A DNA stretch of 13,502 bases from an uncultured Porphyromonadaceae bacterium (GTDB lineage: Bacteria > Bacteroidota > Bacteroidia > Bacteroidales > Muribaculaceae), in assembly GCA_900546835.1 (NCBI GenBank), contig UREH01000050.1, positions 1 through 13,502 of the forward strand. The letters run 5' to 3'. The notes beneath the pieces are model-generated. The model saw only the letters and a list, made by a program, of their open reading frames with translations, was not told where the DNA came from and did not search any database. Below are positions 5,893 through 13,343 of the stretch, piece after piece. The translations under genes were made by a program, and so were the position numbers. Each line of letters starts with the position of its first letter. The stretch's first letter is position 1.

Positions 5893-8800
5893 TTACTTTT
5901 TGAGGATACGGACCGTGTGGCGGCCGCCGTCGGCGGTAGTCACTTCGGCCACATAGGTGCCCGGGGCGAGGCGGTCGATGCTCACCGTCGAGGCTCCTTC
6001 AAGCTTATGAGTGTCGCGGCAGATGCCGTCGACCGAGTAGAGACGCAGGGTGTAGGCTCCGTCGACGCCGGTCACGGTAAGAGTGCGCGGGGTAGGAAGC
6101 AGGATGCGTATGCCACCGTCGAAGGTGTCGGACTTGGCGCTTCCTACGCCCGAGGGATCGGCGGCACCAATCTGGTCGATGCACACATAATTCGGCACTT
6201 TAGTAATCTGGTTGGCCGAACCGGTAATCGAGAGTTTCAGCTTGTCGATGTTGCCAAGACCGCTGAGATCAACCCATTTCCATTCGGTGAGGAATTTCGA
6301 GGGCTCAGTCTCCGTTCCCTCGGCCGCCGTGGCGGCTGCTGCGCGGTAGTCGGCCAGGGCTACGCGGACGTTGCCGGTCGAGGTGGTGCCGAGCATGCCC
6401 TCAACCACCAGCTCAAGATAGTCGCCGTCGGCGAATGCCGAGCCGAAGCCCTGCGAGCCGTGGAGAATATAGTCGATGGTCCATGCGGAGTTGGTGACAT
6501 ACATGCCGGGAACGGCAACGCCTGTTTCGGGCACATTGATGGCGATGCTTCCGTTGGTGCCTTCGTAAAGGTAGCCTACACCGTAGTTGGTGGTTCCTTC
6601 GGCTCCGCCGCCCACGCAGTTGCGCATCTGGCTTGTCTTATAGTCGGTGAAAGTCGTCGACGTCTCGTTGGCGAAGCCGTAGCCGCTCCATGCGCTCCAG
6701 TTAACCAACGGGAAGTTGCCGAACTGCATCGAGCCGCTGAAGAAGGCATCAGTGTAGGTGTCTTCCGTGGCGTGCTCGTCCATCATCCAGCTGCTCTCGG
6801 CCTCGAGGGGAAGGTCTTCGAATGTGGCTATGGCGAGGTTCTGGGTCACGACGGGCACATTGGCCTTGGCGTAGGCCGTCTGGCCGTCGGCCGATGTCAC
6901 CTTGAGGGTATAGCTGCGGCTGCGCGTGGCGGCCTCCGAGTAGATGTCGGCGTCGGAATCTACGGTGCCGGTCTGGTCGCTCCAGGTGTAGGTGTAAGGC
7001 TCCTTGCCACCTTCGGCCACGGCGTAAAGTTCAATCTGTTCGCCGGCCTGGAAGGGCTCTTCCTGCCACATTATCTCTGCCGTAAGCTCCTCGATGGTCT
7101 CGAGCGTGGTGAAGTCGACGGTAGCGATTTCGCTCTCGCCGCCGAGGGGTTCAACGGCCAGGAAGTAGGCGCGGTAGGCCGTGAGCTGGTCGAGGAAATT
7201 GAATGTCGTGGTAATCTCCATGTCGGCTTCGCAGGCAGTGGGGCGCTGGGCCTTGAGCTGTTCGGCTGTGGGAGCTTCGGCATCGGCTTTCACGGCCATG
7301 GCGTAAACCTGAGCGCCGACGCTCCAGCGGGTGGCCACTGTTGCCGATGTGTCGGCGGTCTTGACCATCTTGGGATAGCCTTCGGCGATAACCGGAGTCT
7401 CCGAGACAATCTGCTTGAATTCGTAGGCGCCGGCAGTGGTCGTGGTGCCGCGTTCGGTGCCTTCGAGGTCGGTATCGACGCCGTCGACGCGGTCCATGGC
7501 GAGGCCGTCGGCCTCGGCAAGGCGAAGGTCGTTGTCGCTTAGGAATTCAACCTGTTTCCATACCGAGGTCTGGTCGCCCGAGGCCTCGCGGTAGGTCTCC
7601 ATTGTGTGGGGAGTCGACTGGTTGTCTACATTGCCGCTTCCGCCGTAGAATGCGTTGCCGGAGAAGGCGATATTCGTCAGTTCGGTGTCGTTCCAGATGT
7701 TGAGGGGCGACGAGGCGCTTACGGCCTGGAGCAGGTTGTTGCGTACCTCGAGTCCGCACCCTTCGCTCGAGCGGTTGATGAAGAGGGCATAGCCGCCGCG
7801 GGCTGTCGGGCTTGCCGATTTCACCAGGATGCTGTTGTGGGCGATTATCATGTTGCCGTAGGCGTTGGCAGTGCTGCCAGCGTTGGCCAGGAAAAGGCCG
7901 TAGTTGGTGTAGTGGGCGCCTCCGAGCAGGGCGATGGAGTTGTTCACGATGCGGGCCTTGTGGGCTGCGTCGCGGCCGCCGTGGCCGGAAGTGCCGCGCA
8001 TGTAGATCACGGAGGTGCTCACGCTCGCGCCCACGCCGTTTACGAAGGTGGTGCTCAGCTTGTTGCCTTCAATCGAGAATTCGCCTTCGGCGCGGTAGAC
8101 GTCCATGGCGTAGATGCTGCCTTTGTTGAGGTCTGTCTTCGTGACGGTATTGCCCTTCACGGTGAAGTCGGCCTGGTCGGCCAGGTATATGCCTTTCGAG
8201 CAGTATTCGGAGATGGTGTTCCCCTCTACGAGCATGCCCGTGGCTTTGGGCATCCCGACATATCCGGCGGCAGAGAGATAGAGCGAGATATAACCGCCGC
8301 TGAGAGTGTTGTTGCGGATGGTCAGGTAGTCGCATTCGGTGTTGGCCACGCTTTCGTAGTTCCGGTCAGGGGTCTCGTCGACCGACATGGCCGAGGTGCG
8401 GATCAGGTTGGTACCTGACTTGGCAGTGGAGCTGTTGAGCGTTTCGGATGTGATCACGCAGTTTTCCACCGTGCAGTGGCGCGAGGAGTTGTGGAAGTGG
8501 ATTGCATTGCCGTAGCCGCTCGATGTGGGGGCGAACGTAATGTTGCGGAAGGCCACCCAGGGGGTGTTGACCACGCGCACCATGTCGTCGTTCGAGGAGG
8601 CGTAGCTCTTGCCGGTGATAACTACGTCGGCGGCGTTGCCGCTCTGCGAGATAAAGATCAGAGGATTCTCCTGCGAGGTGCCCTCCACGTTCTCAATCAC
8701 GATGTTCTCGGCGTAGGTGCCGCTTTCCACCAGGAAGATTACCGACCCCTGGATGCCGCCCTCCAGCGCCTCGGTGGCGAGGGCGAAGGTGGCGAAGTCG

Positions 8801-11800
8801 GCCTGGTCGGAGGCGCCGATGCGGTAGGAACCGGCCATGCCGGCCTTGAGCGAACGGGCCGCCTTGGTGCCTTCGGCAATCTCTACAGGTTCGGTTGCCG
8901 AGGTGGTCACGTCGGTGAGGGCGATTTCCACGATGTTGCCGGGTTCGGCTGTCGCGGTGAAGTCGCCGGTGAGCCAGAAGTGGTAGTCGCCTGCCTCGTC
9001 GATTTCAACGGGCTGGTCGAAGGTGATTTCCACGGTGCCATCGGCGGCGGGAGCGGCTTTGCCTACCATCGAGGTGCTGTTGAAGCGGTCAAGACGGGAG
9101 GTGTAAGCCACGCCTACGGAGGTTATGTCGGCTATGGAAGTGGAGCCGGCCACGCTGGCCTTCACTCCGCTTATCGAGAGGATATTCTTGTTGCCCTCTA
9201 CAGAGAATACGGCATGCCCTACAGGGGTGTCGGTGGTGCCGCGTGTGGCAGCTACTTCCGATGCGGCGGTCAGCGCCACATCGGCTACGTGGATCGCTAC
9301 GCCCGGCACGGGGGTAACCGTCATCGCGAAGCCGTCGAGTGTGGTGCCGATTAGCTTGATCTGCAGTGTGAGCGAGCCGTCGGCCGCTTTACTTGTCAGT
9401 TCGGCCGGCCCGGTTGTGGTGAAATAGCCGGTGGCCTTGCCGAGGCGGTTTTCCTCGTTGACCTCGCGGCCGCTGAACACGTGGATTTTGCCGCCGCCGA
9501 TGCTGAACGCCTGCGTGTCGAGCACGAGTTTGGCCTCGGGGTCGGTGGGGATGAACGTTACGGTGCATTCCACGGGGCTTGATTTACCGTCGGGGCCGCC
9601 GTTGTCGTAGAAGGCTATCGGCGAACCTACCATTACGGTCTGCGTTGCGTCCGCGCCCAGAATGTAGATGTTTTTGGTGAGGCGCTCCCCTTCGGGATCG
9701 CCGTTTTCAACGGTGTAGGTCGATCCGTCGGTGAATTTCAGCGAGGATACGGCGGCGTCGACTGCGATGTCGGAATCAACCACGGATTTCACGTCGGCCG
9801 CGATGATGAAGCGTGTCTTTGCTTCCGGAAGCGGCTGCAAGGCGCTCTCCTCGGCGGGGGCGACTGTCAGCGCGTTGCCTTCGGCGGGCATCTCAGCGCT
9901 TCCCCAGAGGGTGGCGTTGGCCATGGTGCCGTCGGTGGTGGTGTAGACCTTCACCTTGTCCAGGGCTTCTTTCCCCTTTACGGTCAGGTTGATGCCGTTG
10001 AGCGTAAGCGGCGAGATGGTTCCTTCGGTCTCCACGCTGAATTTTATCAGTTCGGCGTCGGCGGTGCCCGGACCTACGATGTCGGTCGCCGCCTGAGCGA
10101 CTTCAATGGCGCTGACAGTGGCGGCATGATCGGTGAAGGGTTCCACGGTGGCATGCCAGCCGTTGGCGGTGTAGTAGCTCGACGAGGTGTTGGGGTTGAA
10201 CACAACTGTGAGCGAGCCGTCGGCTGCTGTGGAGCGAAGTTTCATGCCCGGGCCTTCGGCTGCTTTGTTGGGGTCGGTAAGGCTCCAGAGCAGTGTACGG
10301 TTGGCTCCCGTGCCACTGTAGACCTCGAATTTGGCCTTCGTGCCGTAGCTCGTAGCTGAGTAATATACGTTGAAGTCCTTGAATGTGAGCTGGGCCACCG
10401 TTCCGGCCTCGGCGGGGGTGAACGTCACCGTGTGGTCGGAGGTCGATGCGGCATATTTCGAGCTGTATTCGCTTGCGGTGGTGTGGGTGAACTGCCAGGG
10501 ACCGTAGATGGTGTGGCTGTGTTCCCCCTCGGTCAGGCGGCATACGTTCTCAACCTCCACGGTTGCTTCCACGCCCTCGGCGGGTGTGGTCTTGCCGGAG
10601 GCCGTGATGCCGGTCAGGCGGATGCCTGCAATGTCGCCGTTGTTGGCCGTACCGGCTACAGTGGCGGCTACTGCGAAAATGTTGGAGCCTTCCTTGAGTG
10701 TGAGGCTGCCGCTTACGGTGGCTGTGCCGTCGGCGCCGATTTCAGCTGTGCCGTAGGGTGTGGATGTCTTGCTGTCGGCTTCGCTGCCCAGATAGCTTAC
10801 GGTTATGCTCGTGGCAGCTTTTGCACCTTCGGGGAGAGCGAAGTTGAGAGCGGTAAGGTCAAGTGGATTCAGGGTGTTTTCGGCGCGCACGTCGAATAGC
10901 AGCAGGTTGTCCACTTTGTCGCCGGCGCCGGGTTTGGCCGGCTGCGACGTCAGGGCGGTGATGGAGCCGACTGTCATGTCGGTGGGAGTTATGGCGCTGA
11001 GCGTGGCCTCCCATCCGGCTTTGGCCGAAGATGCATTTCCCTGAACCGACTTGAAGTAGATGGTCATGGAGCCGTCGGCCGCGGTCGAATAGAGTATGCG
11101 CCCTTTGGCGCAGAGGTCGGCGATGAGGGCATCGTCGGCTACCTCGCGGCCGCTGTAGGCGCGGAAAATGTCGTTGTAGCCCACGCTCGATGTGTCGAAA
11201 AGCTTCCACGAGGCCGGGTCGAATTTTATGATTGTGCCGGCCGTGGCAGGAACGAGTGTCAGCGTGCCTTCGGCGTTGAGGGGGATATTGCCGTCGGGGC
11301 CGCCGGCGTCGTAGAATTTCGTGTCGGCGTCGATGGTGAAGGTGGCGTGCTTGCCGCCGTCGGGCATCAGGATGGCGTTGGAGAGCTCAAGCGCGGTGAG
11401 CGCGGAGGCGTCGGCATCGTAGCTTGTGCCGCCGATTGTGAGTGCCGAGAGGGTGGGTGCGGGAATCGTACCGTAGCCGGAGGCCGATGCGTCGGCTGCC
11501 AGAATGAATTTGCTTGTCCCCTTGAGTGTGACCCCCGAGGCGGTTAGCGTCGTGGCTCCGTCGGCAAGCGTGGTCAGCAGGTTGGCTTCATCGATGGCTG
11601 TATCGTAGATTCGCAGATTGCTGACCAGACCGCTGGCGGTCAAGGCGCTCAGGTCGAGGCTGAGAGCATCGAGCGTCAGGGGATTGAGCGAACCTTTGGT
11701 CTTTACGGTTATCGTGGCCAGGGGCACGTCGGTCATTCCGCGGCTAATCAGCCCAGCGGCCGATTCGAGTGTTGCCTCCTGGAATACCATGTCGGTAGGG

Positions 11801-12309
11801 GGCGCTGAGGTTACTTTGGCGGTGTAGGTGCCCGTCACGGCAGTGTAGCCCGACTTGTTGGCCTTGGGGGCGTAGAGCACCGCCAGTTTGCCGGTAGTGG
11901 AAGTCACCATGGCCGAGGCGTTTTCAGCCGTTATGGCGGCGATATATCCTTCAGGCGCAGGGTCGGAATAGCTTGTGAATTTGCTTTTCAGAATGGTGTC
12001 ATCGTCGTAGATGTAGACGAACGGCCCCGTCTGGTCGGTCGATGTCACGGTAAATTCGGTGAACTCGATGTTGAGCGGATCACCTTCGTTGGCCGGAACG
12101 AACGTCACCCATCCGCAATAGTTGTAGGGGGCGTTCTTGGGGTAGTCCATGCTGTGGTAGATGGTGCCCTCATCCCCGACGGTGTAGTAGGCATTCGGAT
12201 TGCTGTCCTTGTCCTTCTTGGGGTGGGTCACCTCTGCCGGGTCGGCCCAGGCGGACGTCCACGCGGCCGCCGCAGCCAGCATCAGCAATGAGGTAATTAA
12301 TTTTTTCAT
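5893..12309 (-). CDS. Giant T9SS-exported surface protein: CUB-like/BNR-associated modules, beta-helix, DUF4465-like (BtuH-like) domain (2138 aa)
   Basis: I chose the start at 12309 because it opens with a clear signal peptide (MKKLITSLLMLAAAAAWTSA, cleavage near WA-D at 22-23). The same frame is open up to 12603, but that extension is basic and lacks secretion features. Domains in order: four CUB-like beta-sandwiches (about 40-167, 322-437, 590-725, 888-1000; recurring YDxGGPDG, vYSGrE, aADGSLT and GWxA elements) alternating with four BNR-associated-N-like modules (about 170-315, 443-588, 728-880, 1005-1148; recurring LNPLTL-type cores). A right-handed beta-helix with many short VxNNtI-type turns follows (about 1161-1630). 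Then come Fn3-like and PKD-like segments, a DUF4465-like domain (about 1825-2050; TFEDLPL, WSAWSGYGFAN, GMYVTNSAW, WKWVDLSGLG, VCIDQIG), and a T9SS-type sorting tail (about 2065-2138; LYSVDG, LAPGTYVAEV, ending RILKK). It lies behind a cobalamin riboswitch, and DUF4465 is, as I recall, the domain of Bacteroides BtuH B12-binding lipoproteins. I infer surface cobalamin capture. Adhesin or glycan binding are alternatives. Confidence 0.85.
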   Translation of the reverse strand: MKKLITSLLMLAAAAAWTSAWADPAEVTHPKKDKDSNPNAYYTVGDEGTIYHSMDYPKNAPYNYCGWVTFVPANEGDPLNIEFTEFTVTSTDQTGPFVYIYDDDTILKSKFTSYSDPAPEGYIAAITAENASAMVTSTTGKLAVLYAPKANKSGYTAVTGTYTAKVTSAPPTDMVFQEATLESAAGLISRGMTDVPLATITVKTKGSLNPLTLDALSLDLSALTASGLVSNLRIYDTAIDEANLLTTLADGATTLTASGVTLKGTSKFILAADASASGYGTIPAPTLSALTIGGTSYDADASALTALELSNAILMPDGGKHATFTIDADTKFYDAGGPDGNIPLNAEGTLTLVPATAGTIIKFDPASWKLFDTSSVGYNDIFRAYSGREVADDALIADLCAKGRILYSTAADGSMTIYFKSVQGNASSAKAGWEATLSAITPTDMTVGSITALTSQPAKPGAGDKVDNLLLFDVRAENTLNPLDLTALNFALPEGAKAATSITVSYLGSEADSKTSTPYGTAEIGADGTATVSGSLTLKEGSNIFAVAATVAGTANNGDIAGIRLTGITASGKTTPAEGVEATVEVENVCRLTEGEHSHTIYGPWQFTHTTASEYSSKYAASTSDHTVTFTPAEAGTVAQLTFKDFNVYYSATSYGTKAKFEVYSGTGANRTLLWSLTDPNKAAEGPGMKLRSTAADGSLTVVFNPNTSSSYYTANGWHATVEPFTDHAATVSAIEVAQAATDIVGPGTADAELIKFSVETEGTISPLTLNGINLTVKGKEALDKVKVYTTTDGTMANATLWGSAEMPAEGNALTVAPAEESALQPLPEAKTRFIIAADVKSVVDSDIAVDAAVSSLKFTDGSTYTVENGDPEGERLTKNIYILGADATQTVMVGSPIAFYDNGGPDGKSSPVECTVTFIPTDPEAKLVLDTQAFSIGGGKIHVFSGREVNEENRLGKATGYFTTTGPAELTSKAADGSLTLQIKLIGTTLDGFAMTVTPVPGVAIHVADVALTAASEVAATRGTTDTPVGHAVFSVEGNKNILSISGVKASVAGSTSIADITSVGVAYTSRLDRFNSTSMVGKAAPAADGTVEITFDQPVEIDEAGDYHFWLTGDFTATAEPGNIVEIALTDVTTSATEPVEIAEGTKAARSLKAGMAGSYRIGASDQADFATFALATEALEGGIQGSVIFLVESGTYAENIVIENVEGTSQENPLIFISQSGNAADVVITGKSYASSNDDMVRVVNTPWVAFRNITFAPTSSGYGNAIHFHNSSRHCTVENCVITSETLNSSTAKSGTNLIRTSAMSVDETPDRNYESVANTECDYLTIRNNTLSGGYISLYLSAAGYVGMPKATGMLVEGNTISEYCSKGIYLADQADFTVKGNTVTKTDLNKGSIYAMDVYRAEGEFSIEGNKLSTTFVNGVGASVSTSVIYMRGTSGHGGRDAAHKARIVNNSIALLGGAHYTNYGLFLANAGSTANAYGNMIIAHNSILVKSASPTARGGYALFINRSSEGCGLEVRNNLLQAVSASSPLNIWNDTELTNIAFSGNAFYGGSGNVDNQSTPHTMETYREASGDQTSVWKQVEFLSDNDLRLAEADGLAMDRVDGVDTDLEGTERGTTTTAGAYEFKQIVSETPVIAEGYPKMVKTADTSATVATRWSVGAQVYAMAVKADAEAPTAEQLKAQRPTACEADMEITTTFNFLDQLTAYRAYFLAVEPLGGESEIATVDFTTLETIEELTAEIMWQEEPFQAGEQIELYAVAEGGKEPYTYTWSDQTGTVDSDADIYSEAATRSRSYTLKVTSADGQTAYAKANVPVVTQNLAIATFEDLPLEAESSWMMDEHATEDTYTDAFFSGSMQFGNFPLVNWSAWSGYGFANETSTTFTDYKTSQMRNCVGGGAEGTTNYGVGYLYEGTNGSIAINVPETGVAVPGMYVTNSAWTIDYILHGSQGFGSAFADGDYLELVVEGMLGTTSTGNVRVALADYRAAAATAAEGTETEPSKFLTEWKWVDLSGLGNIDKLKLSITGSANQITKVPNYVCIDQIGAADPSGVGSAKSDTFDGGIRILLPTPRTLTVTGVDGAYTLRLYSVDGICRDTHKLEGASTVSIDRLAPGTYVAEVTTADGGRHTVRILKK

Positions 12310-12618
12310 TGATAAATATTTAGGGTTAAAAAACTTTCGGTCCGACAGGAAGAGAAATTGATAAAGGAAGATGGCTCTCGGATTGTAGGGATGCACCCCG
12401 GTGCATCCCTGCATTTTGGTTGCCGAAACCGTATACCGAAACGGCCGGAAGAAAGAACTTTCGGCTTTAACTCCTGCTGGCGGCGCGCACACGGGCGCCA
12501 TCCGGCCGCAGGGCTGGATATGGGTGAAAATGTCGGCTTGCCATTGTCTCAATCCTCGAAGACATTCTTTTCGTGGCTTGCGGTGGCGCTGCGGCTGACG
12601 CATTCGCCCTCGCGGTTC
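12310..12618 (-). other. Long structured leader between riboswitch and giant gene
   Basis: About 310 transcribed bases separate the riboswitch from the start codon. They hold a short upstream ORF (12549-12620), a GGCGC/GCGCC stem near 12480-12500, an inverted repeat with GCCGAAA/TTTCGGC arms (12422-12465), and a strong hairpin at 12384-12413. No TAnnTTTG box and no clear intrinsic terminator (hairpin plus T-run) is visible. The last 40 bases before the ATG are AT-rich and unstructured, as usual for Bacteroidetes translation starts. Confidence 0.55.
12384..12413. repeat. Strong near-perfect hairpin, REP-like palindrome
   Basis: The arms GGGATGCACC and GGTGCATCCC (12388-12409) are perfect complements, and the pairing extends outward to 12384 and 12413 with one G-T wobble. 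That gives up to 14 bp, with only a few bases left for the loop. No T-run follows on either side, so it is not a standard terminator. It may be a dispersed palindromic (REP-like) element, an mRNA-stabilising stem, or part of the riboswitch expression platform. Confidence 0.6.
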
Positions 12619-12620
12619 AT
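12549..12620 (-). CDS. Possible 23-codon upstream ORF directly behind the riboswitch
   Basis: The frame begins MNREGECVSRSATASHEK and stops at TGA 12549-12551. Its AUG falls at the very 3' edge of the riboswitch, where two of its bases belong to a possible closing stem. It could therefore be exposed or hidden depending on ligand. No strong ribosome-binding site is visible, and a short frame of this length in GC-rich DNA can arise by chance. If translated, it might couple riboswitch state to transcription or translation of the distant main gene. Confidence 0.2.
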   Translation of the reverse strand: MNREGECVSRSATASHEKNVFED

Positions 12621-12916
12621 CTTCGGGCAGGTCTTCTGACTCGCTTCTTCCCTTCGTCGGTCCGGCAATGCCTTCCCGGCGCCTCTTTCAGACGGGGCAC
12701 CAGTGGCTCTCCTCGCGGTTGAGCCGGACCGGGGTCCGCCGACCTATTTGTGCGCGTCAACGGCGCCATGCTCCCTCCGGAGCGGCACCGCGCCTGGCGC
12801 GGTCAGCGGCAAAGCACACAGCAGCGGGACTGTCGGGGATTCTCACCCCGTTCCCTTTTCAACCTCCTCCTGGGGGCAGGATTCGGTCACCCGGTGAACT
12901 TGGTCGCCCCAAAGAT
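12619..12916 (-). ncRNA. Cobalamin (adenosylcobalamin-type) riboswitch
   Basis: Read on the minus strand, the conserved core appears in the canonical order. First comes AAAAGGGAACGGGGTGAGAA, with the TCCCC arm that completes the hairpin. The B12-box segment GTCCCGCTGCTGT (12818-12830) follows. Then come GCCACTGG (around 12700-12707) and CGGGAAGGC (12670-12678), and finally GAGTCAGAAGACCTGCC (12626-12642). Peripheral arms between these are long and GC-rich, making the element somewhat larger than average. A 9-bp closing stem is possible between ATCTTTGGG (12908-12916) and CCCGAAGAT (12619-12627). The element lies upstream of the giant surface protein gene on the same strand, so high cobalamin should lower that gene's expression. 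The outer limits are approximate. Confidence 0.93.
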
Positions 12917-12917
12917 A
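12910..12917 (-). promoter_or_regulatory. Bacteroidetes-type -7 promoter box TATCTTTG before the riboswitch
   Basis: On the minus strand TATCTTTG matches TAnnTTTG exactly. A TTTATTG sequence about 22 bases further upstream (around 12940-12946) could serve as the -33 element, although the spacing is slightly long. Transcription would begin near 12903, just ahead of the conserved riboswitch core. The box overlaps sequence that could pair with the riboswitch 3' end, so either the box or that closing stem is used, not both. Confidence 0.55.
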
Positions 12918-12963
12918 CGAAAAATTCCGATACTCACTCCAATAAATCATAAAATTTTATTGC

Positions 12964-13092
12964 TGTCCGATAAAATTTTTTAGATTGTCAATAACGTATT
13001 GGCACGCAGTCAATTACGTCTTAATTCCTGCGGCTGGGCTTACCTATGGAAATATTATTGATAATCAGCAACTTATCTATGTTTATCGGACA
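12964..13092. repeat. Spaced inverted repeat TGTCCGATAAA ... TTTATCGGACA
   Basis: Two exact 11-base arms (12964-12974 and 13082-13092) face each other 107 bases apart. The sequence outside both arms is also similar (TTTATT-type), so the match may extend to around 20 imperfect bases. The spacing is too wide for a simple operator and resembles terminal inverted repeats of a short element or an insertion-sequence scar. No transposase remnant is readable between the arms. Confidence 0.5.
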
Positions 13093-13135
13093 CTAATAAT
13101 AAAAGTTGTGATTTTCGTGTAAGTAACCGGTCGTA

Positions 13136-13199
13136 ATTATTTTGATATTTCCGGGAGGAAAGTCTCCTGAAAATTTTACCGTGGAAATATTGAAATAAT
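13136..13199. repeat. Long imperfect palindrome with nested hairpin
   Basis: The arms 13136-13152 (ATTATTTTGATATTTCC) and 13183-13199 (GGAAATATTGAAATAAT) are complementary at 15 of 17 positions. The 30-base loop contains a second small stem GGAG/CTCC. The AT-rich long arm with a nested inner hairpin is unlike a typical terminator. It could be a small structured RNA, a transposon-end hairpin or a protein-binding site upstream of the riboswitch promoter. Confidence 0.5.
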
Positions 13200-13288
13200 C
13201 AGACCAGAAAAGTATAAAATAATTTTGAACAGTTACTTATTCTCCCCTGGTTATATTTCGGGAACCCTCTGTGTGGGTGGGTTATAAG

Positions 13289-13325
13289 ATCAGGCGGGGC
13301 GCCCGGATGGAGCGTCCCGCCTGAT
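13289..13325 (-). terminator. Strong hairpin after the right-edge gene
   Basis: The arms ATCAGGCGGGGCG (13289-13301) and CGTCCCGCCTGAT (13313-13325) pair over 13 bp with one G-T wobble around an 11-base loop. It lies about 18 bases past the stop codon of the right-edge gene. A clean T-run is lacking (CTTATAA follows), which is common in Bacteroidetes terminators. It should isolate the riboswitch unit from upstream transcription. Confidence 0.7.
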
Positions 13326-13343
13326 AATGTGGAGAAGAATGGA

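Larger units (their letters stand above)
12918..13288. other. AT-rich intergenic region without a credible gene
   Basis: This gap of about 370 bases between the terminator of the right-edge gene and the riboswitch promoter is markedly AT-rich compared with the flanking genes. I see no ORF with coding character on either strand. It contains a spaced inverted repeat (12964-13092), a long imperfect palindrome (13136-13199) and a local ATAAAATTTTAT palindrome near 12950. It could be the site of a decayed insertion element, a regulatory region for the riboswitch gene, or both. Confidence 0.6.

Noticed and set aside
5869..7542. 557-codon plus-strand open frame opposite the giant gene
   Set aside because: It is the antisense of the DUF4465/beta-helix coding region, Gly/Val/Ala/His-rich with no domain or signal peptide. 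Long antisense frames are expected opposite a GC-rich gene with strong third-position bias. The same holds for the plus-strand frames at 7606-8418 and 8476-9354.
8069..8335. Alternative minus-strand frames within the giant gene, for example 8069-8335, 10103-10543 and 10859-11209
   Set aside because: They are Arg/His/Pro-rich out-of-frame readings of a continuous intact coding sequence; no frameshift is needed to explain the main gene.
12310..12603. N-terminal extension of the giant protein to the in-frame ATG at 12603
   Set aside because: The extension is basic and Pro/Arg-rich, covers hairpin-rich leader, and would bury the clear signal peptide that starts at 12309.
12358..12983. Several plus-strand frames of 64-94 codons over the riboswitch and leader
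   Set aside because: They overlap a conserved structured RNA on the other strand and have no coding character.
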